64,000 bases of DNA from Ariolimax columbianus (GCA_036924085.1 JAVGWX010000014.1:36938056-37002055); one strand, 5' to 3'; positions 46,345 through 58,039 are shown, counted from the first letter of the stretch. Numbers and translations: made by a program. The notes: a model not told the origin generated them from the letters alone.

Positions 46345-47015
46345 ATAGATGACTGATGTTGAAGGCTTACACTTGTCCATTTCTGGCTTATGTTGGAGGC
46401 TACCATTTGTCCATTTCTGGCTTATGTTGGAGGCTACCATTTGTCTATTTCTGGCTTATGTTGAAGGCTACCATTTGTCCATTTCTGGCTTATGTTGAAG
46501 GCTACCATTTGTCAATTTCTGACTTATGTTGAAGGCTACCATTTGTCCATTTCTGGCTTATGTTGAAGGCTACCATTTGTCAATTTCTGACTTATGTTGA
46601 AGGCTACCATTTGTCCATTTCTGGCTTATGTTGAAGGTTTACACTTGTCCATTTCCGGCTTATGTTGAAGGTTTACACTTGTATATTTCTGGCTTATATT
46701 GAAGGCTTACACTTGCCTATTTCTGGCTTACATTGAAGGCTTACACTTGTCTATTTCTGGCTTATGTTGAAGGCTTACACTTGTCTATTTCTGGCTTATG
46801 TTGAAGGCTTACACTTGTCAATTTCTGGCTTATGTTGAAGGCTTACACTTGTCTATTTCTGGCTTATGTTGAAGGCTTACACTCGCCCATTTATGGCTTT
46901 TGTTAATAGCTTACATTCGTCCATTTATGGATTATGTTAATAGCTTACACTCGTCCATTTCTGGCTTATGTTAATAGCTTACATTCGTCCATTTCTGGCT
47001 TATGTTGAAGGCTTA
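46345..47015. repeat. 34-bp minisatellite, ~20 copies
   Basis: Unit CTTATGTTGAAGGCTTACAC then TTGTCTATTTCTGG. Sub-blocks differ: CTACCATTTGTCC on the left, TTACACTTGTCTA in the middle, and AATAGCTTACATTCG on the right, consistent with local homogenisation. Confidence 0.95.
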
Positions 47016-47364
47016 CACTCGTCCTTCTTAGGTCGATGTTGAAGCAAGTCCGTTGAGCGGCTTTCAGCAGAGGGATACAAAAACGGAGATGTTGATTATT
47101 TGTTGTGCGACAAGATCTCAACAGTATGCATCGACTTTCTATGACGTGGTATTTGCTACTGCGATCGAGATACCAGTATTGACGTTTTGACATCAAGATG
47201 TTGCTAACTCGTTCATCATGTACATGTCCCCCGACTCAGCCAAATCAGCCTACAGAGACATCACCTAGAACGGATGGACGGATATTATGTGTGTTTTGCA
47301 AATAAATATCTCGTAACATCAGATGAACACCCAACGGATTTTTATTCATCCAATCTTGCGGGTC
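47016..47364. other. Unassigned DNA
   Basis: No gene or repeat recognised between the 34-bp and 32-bp arrays. Confidence 0.4.
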
Positions 47365-48297
47365 ATTAATTATATGATAACACATTTTCCAGCGCCACTA
47401 ATTATATGATAAGACATTTTCCAGCGCCACTAATTATATGATAAGACATTTTCCAGCGTCACTAATTATATGATAAGACATTTTCTAGCGTCACTAATTA
47501 TATGATAAGACATTTTTCAGCGCCACTAATTATATGATAAGACATTTTCCAGCGTCACTAATTATATGATAAGACATTTTCCAGCGTCACTAATTATATG
47601 ATAAGACATTTTCCAGCGCCACTAATTATATGATAATGCATTTGGCTGGCGTCATTAATTATATGATACGGTATTGTTTACAGATGCCCTGGCCGTGGTT
47701 ACTGCACTAAAAAGCCAGACAAATTCTGAACTAAATGATTTAAGAGCAGTACTCTGTCAAATATGCCAGCAGTCCGCACCAAAAACAGTAGTGGTACAGT
47801 GGGTTCCATCCCACTGTAACATCCAAGGCAACGAGAAGGCAGACAGACTGGCAAAAGAATGTGCAAGACTACCACAACCAGATACTAGTGTGACCTTCGA
47901 AGAGTTCAAAAGGTTTATTAGGGCCGGATACATGGCCAAATGGGAAACAGAGCATACTGGCTACACAAACAATGATGCCTATTACCAGTTGAACAGAAGA
48001 GAGCAGGTCGTGGTCTTCAAACTCCGCACAGGCCACAACAGACTGAGGTACCATCTATTCAATAAACTGAAGATAGGTGGCACTGACGAATGCACCTGTG
48101 GTACAGGGAAAATGACCGCTGAACACCTGCTGAAAAATTGTCCGACATACGAGGACCAGAGAAAGCACATGTGGCCATCACCAGTGCCAACACTAGACAA
48201 GCTCTATGGCAGTGTCGGCAGCCTCAGGATGACAGCTGCTTTCTTCGAACAAATTCAAGTTGACGTCTGACAGCGTACGAAGAAGAAGAAGAAGAAG

Positions 48298-48329
<32 letters not shown>

Positions 48330-48430
48330 GAAGAAGAAGAAGAAGAAGATATGATAAGGTATGTGGCTGGCGTCACTAATTATATGATAAGGCATTTTGC
48401 CAGGTACATTAATTACATGATAGGCTATTT
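47365..48430. repeat. 32-bp minisatellite split by a LINE
   Basis: Unit ACTAATTATATGATAAGACA then TTTTCCAGCGCC, exact 32-bp period, about nine copies at 47365-47674. Two to three more are at 48349-48430, on the other side of LINE copy A4. Confidence 0.93.
47675..48348 (+). mobile_element. I-type LINE copy A4 inserted in a minisatellite
   Basis: Flanks are ATATGATACGGTAT (47661-47674) and ATATGATAAGGTAT (48349-48362), a 14-bp TSD with one mismatch that is itself satellite sequence. The frame 47674-48270 starts inside RNase H (TDALAVVTALKS) and carries WVPSHCNIQGNEKADRLAKE and CTCGTGKMTAEHLLKNC. The 3' UTR has ACAGCGTACG and then ~65 bp of GAA. It is more similar to A3 than to A1/A2/A5. Confidence 0.93.
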
Positions 48431-48869
48431 GGTCAATAACTAATTTATTTGCATTCCTCATTGGTTAGACTCTTTATATTTCGCAATCATCACAGTTCTT
48501 CGAGCAGCCATATTAGGCCCATGTCTTCGGCAATTACGTTCCAAGTTACCAACAGCCTTATATGCGTATATTTGTTGAAGATGTTACACTTATTTTAAAC
48601 ATTTACATTAGTGCTTATTGTAATTATACCTTGCCACCTCCCCGTCCCCCTCCTTTCCCCTCATTTTACAGGAGCATATAGAGAGCTAGCTTTTGACGAG
48701 AAATGAGCCAGATTTTAATCGTAATCGATACAACGGAACAGACCTTGCTGTAAATGGGTACGAGCCTTATCTGTATGGATGATGCCTACCTGCCTGTTTG
48801 TCTGTCTGTCTATCTGTCTGTCGGCCAGTCGGTGTACCTGTATGTCTGTCTTTCTGTTTTTGTAAGTAT
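48431..48869. other. Unassigned DNA
   Basis: A TCTG-rich stretch lies at 48790-48860 and a SINE-like CTGTAAATGGGTAC at 48748. No gene recognised. Confidence 0.4.
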
Positions 48870-49225
48870 TTACCGGGATCAAGATGCTGAGCAGCGCATG
48901 AGCTGCATCGGTCAGCGACCAGTAGCTGACTGATTGTGTCTGGTCCAGCGAACCAGAGCTGACAAGACCCGTATGCACCTTCACGCAGTGATCCTGGATA
49001 ACAGGCTGCAGCACGGCAGACTGGTTAAGGAGAAGGGATCGAGGAGGGAAGGCTAACTCTGTACTCAAAAATGTCTGCTGACGTCGGATGTGTCAGACCG
49101 AAAGGTGCACATATTGCAGTCAAACTGTAAACTACGACAGGATGCATTCCGTTCTCTGGACTACATGCTCCTTGTTTAGCTCTTGAAAGTGCTTGGTAGC
49201 GGGAGATTGAAAGCGACCGGGAAAG

Positions 49226-49255
<30 letters not shown>
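48870..49255 (+). repeat. SINE family S1, copy 5
   Basis: Runs from GGGATCAAGATGCTGAGCAG to a GAA tail of about ten copies at 49223-49255. Flanks GTAAGTATTTACC and GTTAATATTTATC may be a decayed TSD. Contains the core CAGACCGAAAGGTGCACATA. Confidence 0.9.
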
Positions 49256-49256
<1 letters not shown>

Positions 49257-49719
49257 TAATATTTATCTGTCACTCTATCTAGCAGACCTCTGTCTTTAAG
49301 AATGGATGTATATTAAACTGTCTAGCTAGCTGCCTCTCTACCGGTTTGTCTGTCTGTCCACCTAAATGAAAAATGGATATATATATATATATGTACATGC
49401 CACTCTGTGTGTCTACCAGTCTACTTCTCTACATACATATATACTAACATGTCATTCGTTATGTCTAACTAGAGTAAATAGTCTTTTAACATTGTTACCG
49501 TGATGTGAAATTCGGCACTGCCATTGATGTCCCCTTTGCGTTGTAGGATACCTGTCCACGGGAAAGGCTTCTGAAGTAAGCTCTAAGGAAAAATCAAGAA
49601 CTGGCCTTCACACGGTAGTCGGTGGTTTGGCAACTTTTGTGATGTTTGCGATTCAAGGGTGTATCGACTAATGCCGTTCCCGTGGTTGACAGCTGCGGGG
49701 ACAACAGCTTGTTCTCCAT
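49256..49719. other. Mostly unassigned DNA with a family G fragment
   Basis: Short (TA)n at 49378-49392. The stretch 49541-49610 (CCTGTCCACGGGAAAGGCTT, GAAGTAAGCTCTAAGGAAAA) matches the left part of family G. Confidence 0.5.
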
Positions 49720-52430
49720 CGACAAATGCTCAAACTTGTGACCTGAAGAGGTCTTTCCGCTTCGCTCTGCGGCGTCGACAAAACTCGCGTAGCAGCACTG
49801 AGGTGTCGGAATGCCCGTAACTTGTTGACTGGACTGCCCGATAACCCGTATGGTACAAGTGACGTCGGAAACACACGCATCAGTAATGACGATTTATCAA
49901 TACTCAATGTGAACACTGCAGCATGTCAAGATACTCGATTATCGGGATTTAGATCAATGAGTGAAAAGGACTACATATTCTACAGACAACTAAAGAATCA
50001 TAGTGAACAGACAGAACATGGTGTAAGCTTTGATGTGAACATCGCTTTATAATATATTGCTGAACCGGCCATGAAGAGTTCCAAACGCGCCTGCTTACAG
50101 TCCGTCTACTTACCACCTAGGTCGATTCACTCTTGTCAGTACCTATGCAGTTACCTTGTGCTCCAGACGGCAAGCAAAGGATGAGTTATACGAGGATTGG
50201 CCTACAGCTCTTAGAGACATTCATAGTCCAGAACGTATTCTACTAGGTAACTTCAATGCTAGAGTAGGTGCTGACATGATTCGCCGTCTCCAAATCTTGA
50301 CAATTTTCCAGCTAGCAAGTTTAATAAAAATGGCCAACGGTTCTTAGAGTTATGGGTACATCATGAACTATGTGTGACCGAATCATATTTTCAAATAAAA
50401 CCTCATAATAATGTATCATAGATGCACCCATGATCAAAGCACTGATATGAGCAGGATCTGATTCTCATCAGACGATCTCTTGTCACTTATGTGCTGCTCA
50501 CGCGCTCCTACCATAGTGCAGACAGCGTCTCTGATAACTTATCGGTTTACTGTCAAATTAGATTGAAGACATGGACGTTCCACTACACAAGAAATAAAGG
50601 TAAACCACGCATAAATTTAAGTAGAATGAAGGACTCTGCGCTGATCAAGAGATTAACAATGCTATCCACGAAACTATTAGTATCCTGCATCGCAGCACCA
50701 CTGATACATAGACCAGGAAAAATCATCGAATCACCTTTCACAGCCCTGTGCGTGCTATCTGAGGAAGAAGAACTACAGAATTAAATAACTAGGCATTGAG
50801 GCCAATCGCACTGCAGTGATTACTTACAAGTATTTTCCAAATGCTTGAACTCTGTACACCATCATGTCGGCCAAAATGCACTTTCTTCTTTTTCTTCTTT
50901 GTTCGCTCTCAATCTTCCTCTACCAAGTCCTGAATAAAGCTTTGCAAGTAGCGGAATTTAGTCCAGAGAACGGAATGCGTTGTTTCGTGGTTTACAGCTT
51001 GACTGCGATATTTGCATCTTTCGGTCCAACACATTCGACTTCAACAAGCATTTTTGAGTACCGGGTTGTCTTCGATCCCTTCTACTTAGCCAGTCTGCTC
51101 TGTTGCAGCTTGTTATCCAGGATCACCGCGTGGAGGTGTAGAAGGGTCTTGGCAGCTCTGGTTCGCTGACTCTGACGCTAGCAGTCAGCTATGGGTCGCT
51201 GACCGTGACGCTAGCAGTCAGCTCTGGTTCGCTGACTCTGACGCTAGCAGTCAGCTATAGGTCGCTGACCGTGACGCTAGCAGTCAGCTCTGGTTCGCTG
51301 ACTCTGACGCTAGCAGTCAGCTATGGGTCGCTGACCGCTGCAGCTTATGCGCTACTCAGCATCTTGATCCAAAATGCACGTTCAACAAACAGCTTATCGT
51401 TTCACAAGCGAACGCTGGCTACAGTTCAAGGTCCAGACTGCAGAACAAATAGGGAACATCAGGCAGATGTATAATGGAATAAAGAATATTTTAAAAAAAA
51501 CTTTCCTGCGGCTTGTTCCCATTGATGAGGTAGACAAGGGGTTTTAAGAAACGTTATTGGTTTCATGCGTAAGAAAATAGAACAACTGAAACCATCTCTA
51601 GCTTTAAAATAACAGACCAAAGATAGAAGATGTGGTAAAGGGCCGTACACTATTCTCTGATATACTGGTGTTAAAATATGGTCAGTCTTGCTACTTTTAA
51701 TGCTAACAAAACGCAATCTCAGTTTTTGTAGGCCCATATCAAGAAGGTCTCAACAAAACCATGCACAGCTTGACCCCCCAAGCAGATGACCAGACATATA
51801 CAGGATCCCAGCTGAGATGATCAAGCGCTGTAAGAATGCACTCTTGCAAGTGCTGTACATGATGGTATGTCAGTGCTGGAAGAAGGCCCCCATGCCCCGA
51901 GTCGACAGACGCACAGATTGTAACACTATTCAAACAACGCTGACTGTAAGACTGTAACGCTAAAGAAGTGACTGTAACAACTATCGAGGCGTCTATCAGC
52001 TCAATGTTGTAGGAACGCTAGCACTGCAAATGATGTTATGAAGGGGCTGAAAGAGGCTTTATATCCCAAGGTAGGAGAGATTAACATGTCGTAAAATGAT
52101 ACAAGATGATAGAAGGATTTTACAAAACTATCGTCTCATTCTACTACGCTTAAAGAAGATGGCTGACAGTGTGTGTCTAGAGTCGTAGTGTTGATTAAAG
52201 TCAGGAAGATGAACGCTCAACATGATTATATTTTTCTTAAGCAACTTTAGAAAAAGATTAGGTGAGGAGAAACAGTCGTTTTATTGACTCGACAAATGCA
52301 TTGATTTGGTGGACAGGAATGAACTCTTCCGAATCCCCTTTAAAATAGGCCTTCCCAAGGAGACTTTTACAGGTAATAACATCATTCCTAGAGGCCCCGA
52401 AAGAAACAATCCAATTAGATAATTAAATAT
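49720..52430 (+). mobile_element. LINE remnant: endonuclease and RT fingers, split by a SINE
   Basis: Endonuclease pieces occur in shifting frames: LNVNTAACQDTRL (LNVDIAALQETRL in intact relatives), LLGNFNARVGAD, then HNNVS, YEQDLILIRRSL and RSYHSADSVSDN. RT fingers appear right of the SINE: PAEMIKRCKNALLQ, SDCNNYRGVYQLNVVGTLA, and RFIDSTNAL near 52280. The element resembles RTE/jockey-type LINEs with an APE endonuclease. SINE S1 (50882-51370) separates the two halves. Many stops; long dead. Confidence 0.75.
50882..51370 (-). repeat. SINE family S1, copy 6, with internal amplification
   Basis: TSD CCAAAATGCAC at 50871-50881 and 51369-51379. The body matches the other copies, but near the head a 66-bp unit made of two 33-bp halves (TGACGCTAGCAGTCAGCT plus a variable part) is repeated about 2.5 times at 51170-51340. 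This lengthens the SINE to ~490 bp. Confidence 0.92.
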
Positions 52431-52809
52431 TACAATAATTTGGTATCCTCAGTGGGGTGCTTGCTTCTTAATTCACACCAAACAAAAGAAATAACTATTT
52501 GTTGCAGCGAATTTGCGATACTGACGTCACAGAACAGTCCACGTTTTAACCTTTGAGGGTATCAAATATTCTGCGAGAATAGATGCGAATTTCCCCTATA
52601 GCATCATATTCTTCCCGTCGTTTAGCTATGAATTCATGGAAGCTGTCAATGTTGGTCTATGATAGATTTATACAGCAGCATGTCCTTAACCGTTATGTCA
52701 GACGATGTAACAACAATAATGTTATCTAACCCTAACCGTTACCCTACACATAACCCTGAACCTAATCGTAACCCTAAACCTAATTCTAGCCCTTAACCCA
52801 AGAATAATA
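52431..52809. other. Unassigned DNA with telomere-like repeats
   Basis: The stretch 52726-52800 consists of degenerate (TAACCC)n-like hexamers (CTAACCCTAACCG, CATAACCCTGAACC, CGTAACCCTAAACC). The rest shows nothing. Confidence 0.6.
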
Positions 52810-52829
52810 ATGTTCGTTTAGGCGTCTGA

Positions 52830-53190
52830 GACCCGTCTCATCGGCCACATCCATGACTCACTGCTGCAACGTGGTTCCAGGCTTCGTCCAGGGGGGGGGG
52901 GGAGGAAGGGGGGAGGAGGTCGGCTACATCCATGACTCACTGCTGCAACGTGGTTCCAGACTTCCTCCGGGGGGGGGGGGGAGGTCAGCCACATCCATGA
53001 CTCACTGCTGCAACGTGGTTCCAGGCTTCGTCCAGGCGGGGGGGGGGGGGGGGAGGAGGGGGGAGGAGGTCGGCTACATCCAAGACCCACTGCTGCAGCG
53101 TGGTTCCAGACCTCGTCCAGGGGGGGGGGGGGGGTAAGGTCGGCTACATCCATGTCTCACTGCTGCAGTGTGATTCCAGACCTCGTCCAG
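52830..53190. repeat. ~75-bp minisatellite with poly-G, 5 copies
   Basis: Units contain CATGACTCACTGCTGCAACG and GGTTCCAGGCTTCGTCCAGG followed by 10 to 16 G on the plus strand. The G-tract length varies between units. Minus-strand frames rich in proline are the translated poly-C. Confidence 0.93.
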
Positions 53191-53429
53191 CGCGGCTGTG
53201 GAGGCTGCTATCTGTTAAAGCCGTTCTGTGCTGGGGACGGCCTTTTCTGTGCATCCATCAGGTGGGGAAAAGACTTTTAGCACTGAAGAACGACATGTGT
53301 AGTATTGTTGTGGACATGGGTTTCCTGGCCTAGCCGTGAAATGTGACCAAACAAAGAAACTCGGCCGCGTACAAATGATTCTGAGATTGGGTGGAGGCCT
53401 GTTTTAGCAGAGACCTTCACCTTGCGGAT

Positions 53430-53655
53430 GTAGTCATGCCATGGGATGCCCAGAATACGCCGCTGGTTGGGGATGCAGTCATGCCATGGGATGCCCAGAA
53501 TACGCCGCTGGTTTGGGATGTAGTCATGCCATGGGATGCCCAGAATACGCCGCTGGTTGGGGATGTAGTTATGCCATGGGATGCCTAGAATACGCCGCTG
53601 GTTGGGGATGTAGTCATGCCATGGGATGCCCAGAATACGCCGCTGGTTGCGCATG
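53430..53655. repeat. 45-bp minisatellite, 5 copies
   Basis: ATGCCATGGGATGCC recurs at 53436, 53481, 53526, 53571 and 53616. The unit is 15 codons long and keeps the LINE frame on the minus strand. Confidence 0.96.
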
Positions 53656-53690
53656 GGGAAGACCACTAGTCTCCACATGCCATGTTTTAG

Positions 53691-53999
53691 TAATGTTTCT
53701 TAACCCAACTATTCGTAAAATTGAATATAACCATCTTCTTTACACTTCTGTCTTTATCTAAGCCTTTACTTATTTATTTAAAATACAATTATATCGATCT
53801 GTCCTCCACTTAACCGGAAATGGAATATCCCGTTACGTACGATGGGAACCAAGGGAACTCTGTTTGGGGGGACTTAAGACGCAAGTACCCGCAGTGGAGT
53901 TAAAAATGGTCCCACACAGTCCAGAATCTCCGTTGCTCATCTGTACTGGTGGAATCATATGATACCGCAAATGACAGAATTCGCATACACACTAGGTCA
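53691..53999. other. Unassigned DNA
   Basis: No gene or repeat recognised. Confidence 0.4.
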
Positions 54000-54220
54000 G
54001 ATGGTCGGCTATTTAATCCAAAACAATGATCAAGGATGTAGATAGACAGATATCAGATGGTCGGCTATTTAATCAAAAACTATTATCACGAATGTAGATA
54101 TACAGATGTCGGATGATCGGTTATTTAATCCACAATAGTGATCACGGATGTAGATAAACAGTTGTTGGATGGTTGGCTATTTAATTCAAAAGAGTGATCA
54201 CAGATGTAGACAGACAGATG
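54000..54220. repeat. 56-bp minisatellite, 4 copies
   Basis: GATGGTCGGCTATTTAATCC-like starts at 54000, 54056, 54112 and 54168. The unit also contains GATCACGGATGTAGATA. Confidence 0.92.
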
Positions 54221-54289
54221 TGTAGACCACTATTGAACTGAGGTCTTCCTATTTCTACCATAGTATCCACTGAACACCAGTTTCTCTGT

Positions 54290-54560
54290 TATCGTTTCAT
54301 GTTTTCAATATCCAATCTATCGCCAACAAGATCATTAATGGTGTGAGAAGGCATCCCCGTTTCACCGGTGTTTGAACCTCAAAGCTGCCAATCAGTGCCC
54401 CTTCAAGTAGCACTCCACTAACTGCATCGTTGGACATACCATGTTTTACATTTACGTATTTCTCTGGTATTCAATGTCTCAACAGTTGTCAAAGTGTAAG
54501 CCGATCCACGTTCTCTAAGTCCTTTTCGTAGTCAATACAATTATTGTTTATTGATATTTG
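54290..54560 (-). mobile_element. LINE reverse-transcriptase fragment
   Basis: One minus-strand frame with two stops reads CIDYEKDLENVDRLTL, IPEKYVNVKHGMSNDAVSGV, GSFEVQTPVKRGCLLTPLMI, LLAIDWILKT. This follows the RT palm order (IDYEKAFDSVDR, then VRQGCLLSPFLF) of RTE/jockey-like elements. The catalytic YADD would lie further 3' and is not present. The neighbouring 56-bp array occupies that position. Confidence 0.78.
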
Positions 54561-54984
54561 TCATTGAATTGTTTGTTCTGTTATGCTGCTTTGTCATTAT
54601 CAATGACGTCGCTCCTTTCGAAGCACAGGCCATTGATAACTATCCTCTAGCAAATGTAGCCTTGATCTGCCTTTTCTGCCTCTCTCTAGTTGTGATTCAG
54701 GGACCAAAGCTCATTTTCAGTCTCTTTTCTAGATCTAGCTCTCTTCCTCTTCCGTTGTGGATTATCTGTCAAAACCTGTCATGACCCTTGAGATTGTAAT
54801 CCAGTGTAATCCAATCAGATTGTGTTGTGTGTCCCATGACATTTCATGGGATTACGGTTGTTATGTTGCTCCACTGGTTGCTCCTGGGTCTTGTTCAACA
54901 AGTCTTCGTTCATACCCCCTGTCTTGTCAACCCGTTACCCTTACCATTCATCCGCAAACATTTATTGGCGACTATCATGCTTAT
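54561..54984. other. Unassigned DNA
   Basis: Open frames exist, but none resembles a known protein. Confidence 0.4.
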
Positions 54985-55300
54985 CTGGCAAAGATGGCGC
55001 CATAACTGGCTGCGAGTCTACATTTCTCTACTGTTTTGGATCATTATGGATGCCGCCAGAACACGGATTTGCCTGTAATTCACACTAGTCGACGACTTAC
55101 ACTTGTGTTCACGGAAACGTGGTGTTGTTTTCCGTCGGGACTTGTTATTTCGTTCTTTTTTTGTGATTTCTTCCATCCGTTTATCCTTGTCTGGACGCCG
55201 GCTGAATGGAACTACGCTTATACCTATGTCGTATTTCACGGGTTAGTTCTGCCGGTTCACCTTCACGAATTTGGCGTGTGGGAATTTTAGACGCTACTAT
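54985..55300 (-). repeat. Family F, reverse copy
   Basis: Starts (plus strand) AGATGGCGCCATAACTGGCT and ends near CGAATTTGGCGTG. It is the mirror of 57655-57965, with moderate divergence. Confidence 0.7.
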
Positions 55301-55419
55301 GATGAACTGAATACAGCTGGGGAGAGATTCCAGACTCATTCACACGCTGAGTGTTGTCCATACGACCTCTTGTGGTTATCGAAAAGGCACGACAAACTGC
55401 GTTAGATGCCATCCCACCT

Positions 55420-55712
55420 TTCTACCTTGCGGGTTACATGTTTACAGAAAGGCTTCGGTGGTAACCCTGAGGCAAAATCTGCATCCTATGCTATCTCCAG
55501 TCGTCTCGATGAATGTCTTGCCACTGGCAAAAGGTAACTTAGGCTCTGTGAGTGAGGTTGACAAAAGGCGCAGTTTCTTCCTCACTTTAATCCAAATCAC
55601 CGCGCAAGTCACCCATTTCAGCGGACACAGCAAGAGATACGACTGTCCACACGGCTGAACAAAGAAAGTGGTCTTCATCACTTGTGATGGACAACTATTA
55701 TTATCATGCTTA
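55420..55712 (+). repeat. Family G, best copy, with (ATT)n tail
   Basis: Ends TGGTCTTCATCACTTGTGAT then GGACAACTATTATTATCATG. The C2H2-finger LINE ends CGGTCCTCATCGACAACGAT then GGACAGCTATTATTATTATT at 13499-13540. The shared terminal ~40 bp suggests a SINE (or relic) that uses that LINE's machinery. No internal promoter identified. Confidence 0.68.
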
Positions 55713-57254
55713 TGGTAGTTATATGATCCGTGGACTACTTTCCCTAGCGGAATCATGTACATAAGGTCATACAACTCATATTTCTGCACCTACCTTCCTT
55801 AGAAACAGTCCGCCATCTGTACACGAATTATAATTACACTTGAGACACATCTGCTCCACAGACAAAAAGCTACGACATTAATAAATAATCCACGTGTCTA
55901 CATGATTACTTAAACAGCTGACTGCTAGATTACCTAAAACACTTCCTAGATGACCTTTATACAAATACCATGTTTCAAGTTCCCCCATAATTCTTTGAAC
56001 AAATGGCCGTATTGATAGAATGATCACAGAATCAGATTACGTATAGCAAGGTAGTTTTAGTTAGAAGATGTACAATATCTTCTACATTGTACAGCCACGG
56101 TTTTACTAATAAAATGTACATTATCTTCTACATGGTACAGTAACTGCTTACAATCTGTCGCATGAAACGATCGATGCTTTCGATGAAACTTATGCCACTT
56201 CCTAGTTACCATCATCACGACATGAAGGTCACGGACATGTGACGTTGTCTAAAGTCTCAAGTATTGTATCCACCCTAGCAACCACTTGAATGCTGGCTTA
56301 TGTAGATGGGAGATGTCGAAAATGTAAGTATAAAATACGCTGAAATAATTTATGATCTATGCTGTTTCTCAGCTTCGTTACAGTGCGCTGTGATTGATTG
56401 TTTTTTTTTAAAATTTAGCACATTTAATCGATATGCATGTGTAAGTGTGTGTGTGTTGTTGTTGTTGTTGTTGTTGTTTGTGAATGCCCACAATGAGTTG
56501 ATTACTCTTTTGCGCCCTAAAAAGGACGTTAAGTGGCAGGTTGCGGTATCTTTCTTCATCTCCCAAGCGTGCCGATGAAGGTGGACTGGGATCCTCCAGG
56601 TGGTTGTGCTATGTCTGTGGCTCACCACTACGGGGATTACGTCAAGCTTTCTGCTCGTTAGCCGGGCTGCCATAAAAACATCCCGTTTCCAGGGTGGGCT
56701 ACGAGGAGGCTGAGGTCAGTGTCTTGGACAGTATATTTTGCGTGACCCTGACAAACATGTCTGATTAGTATGACCAGAGTTACTCTTCCTCCCCGGCCGC
56801 CGCTTGTAGAATCGGGAACATAGTTTAGAGAGTTTTACGAACGAAGTCCTTCAGAGCAGCGGTCGTTTTAATCATATATAATAAAACTGGCCTACCGTTT
56901 AATTGGCTTAACGTACTGCTCATTTGATTGTAGAGAACTCAACATTCGTCCAGTCGGCCTTATAAGCAATATCGAGTTTGACATTTGCTTCAGTGTTTTG
57001 GAAATGATTTCTTATGTTTTTCACTTGGATTTGAAGAATATTATGAATGGGGAAGTTAACTTGTTGCAACGGATTTTTCTTTCTTAAGTAGATTTTGTTT
57101 AGTTTCTTTCTGTGGATATAATAATTACGTTTATAGTTCACACTGACAGATATGACTATGTTGTGAGCATTGATCATCCGATTTCTGTGATTGTTTGTTT
57201 TCAAGCAAGGGACGCTGAAGAGCGGGTGAATATATGTTTCTTCTGTTATTCAAC
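55713..57254. other. Unassigned DNA
   Basis: Contains a (GTT)n tract near 56455-56478 and a repeated TACATTATCTTCTACAT-like motif near 56070-56130. No gene recognised. Confidence 0.4.
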
Positions 57255-57450
57255 ACTATCACCTTCATCTTCGTGTATCTGAAAAACTTAAACATACACA
57301 ACAAAAACAATATCATCTACAAGTACATCTTCGTGTATCTGAAAAACTTAAACATACACAGCAAAAACAATATCATCTACAAGTTCATCTTCGTGTATCT
57401 GAAAAACTTGAACATACACAACAAAAACAATATCATCTACAAGTTCCTTA
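57255..57450. repeat. 60-bp minisatellite, 3 copies
   Basis: Exact 60-bp period (TCTTCGTGTATCTGAAAAAC, ATACACAACAAAAACAATAT). As 60 is a multiple of three, a 20-residue unit repeats in an open frame at 57234-57506. There is no sign that it is a gene. Confidence 0.93.
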
Positions 57451-57654
57451 TTAGTTTATATCTCTACACATACACAACTCATATCACCATTAGTCCCATA
57501 ACCTAGAAGGTCGTTGAGGCCTCGTTATTGCAGTTTGTAGTTCCAGCTGTGTCGTGGGCCGCTACACACATGAAAGAGCCCATCTTTCTCCAGGTGGCAG
57601 TTCATTATAGTTGTGTATAAATGTCATACAACAAAGCTAACATTTGTCTTCAGT

Positions 57655-57965
57655 TACGGCGAAGGGCACCAATCTCGTGAAGTTCAGCCGGGTGAACTAG
57701 ACCGTGAAATATAACACATGCTTAAGTGTAGTCCTTTTCATATAACCGATGTCCATTCCAGGATAATCGGACGGAAAAAAAACACATAAAGCGAACGAAT
57801 TAACCAGTAAAATAGAAAACAACAACACCTTTCCGTGAACACAGGTGTAAGTCGTCTAGTGTGAATTCCCGGCAAATCCATGGTCTGACGGCATCTATAA
57901 TGAGCTAAAACAGAGGAGCAAAGTAGACCCGCAGCCAGTTATGGCGCCATCTTTGCTGCTCAAAT
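57655..57965 (+). repeat. Family F, copy with clear ends
   Basis: Collinear with 1640-1995 from CTCGTGAAGTTCAGCCG to GCGCCATCTTTGCT. Contains ATAATCGGACGGAAAAAAAA. No coding capacity. Confidence 0.7.
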
Positions 57966-58039
57966 CACATAACTTGATAACAAATAAAACAGTTACAGTC
58001 TCTCAAAGTTAACCCACAACACATGCCATGCAGCTGCTC

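Larger units (their letters stand above)
52810..53690 (-). mobile_element. LINE C-terminal remnant carrying two minisatellites
   Basis: On the minus strand the order is RNQRRILGIPWHDYI (amplified five times), SFVRGRVSLFGHISRLGQET, a RPQHRT-like basic stretch, and a DEVWNHAAAV-SHGCSRP unit amplified about five times, ending in RRVSDA and a stop. The 61.8-63.2-kb element has the same order (NQQRILRIRW, RRRLSLFKHIVRLDQE, NEVWQSAVSTGHGS, PVSDA), so this is the same family with two independent internal expansions. Confidence 0.8.

Noticed and set aside
52818..53153. Proline-rich protein
   Set aside because: Poly-C tracts of a minisatellite within a dead LINE.
57234..57506. 90-residue protein with 20-residue repeats
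   Set aside because: The frame exists because the minisatellite unit is 60 bp; no codon bias, start context or homology supports a gene.
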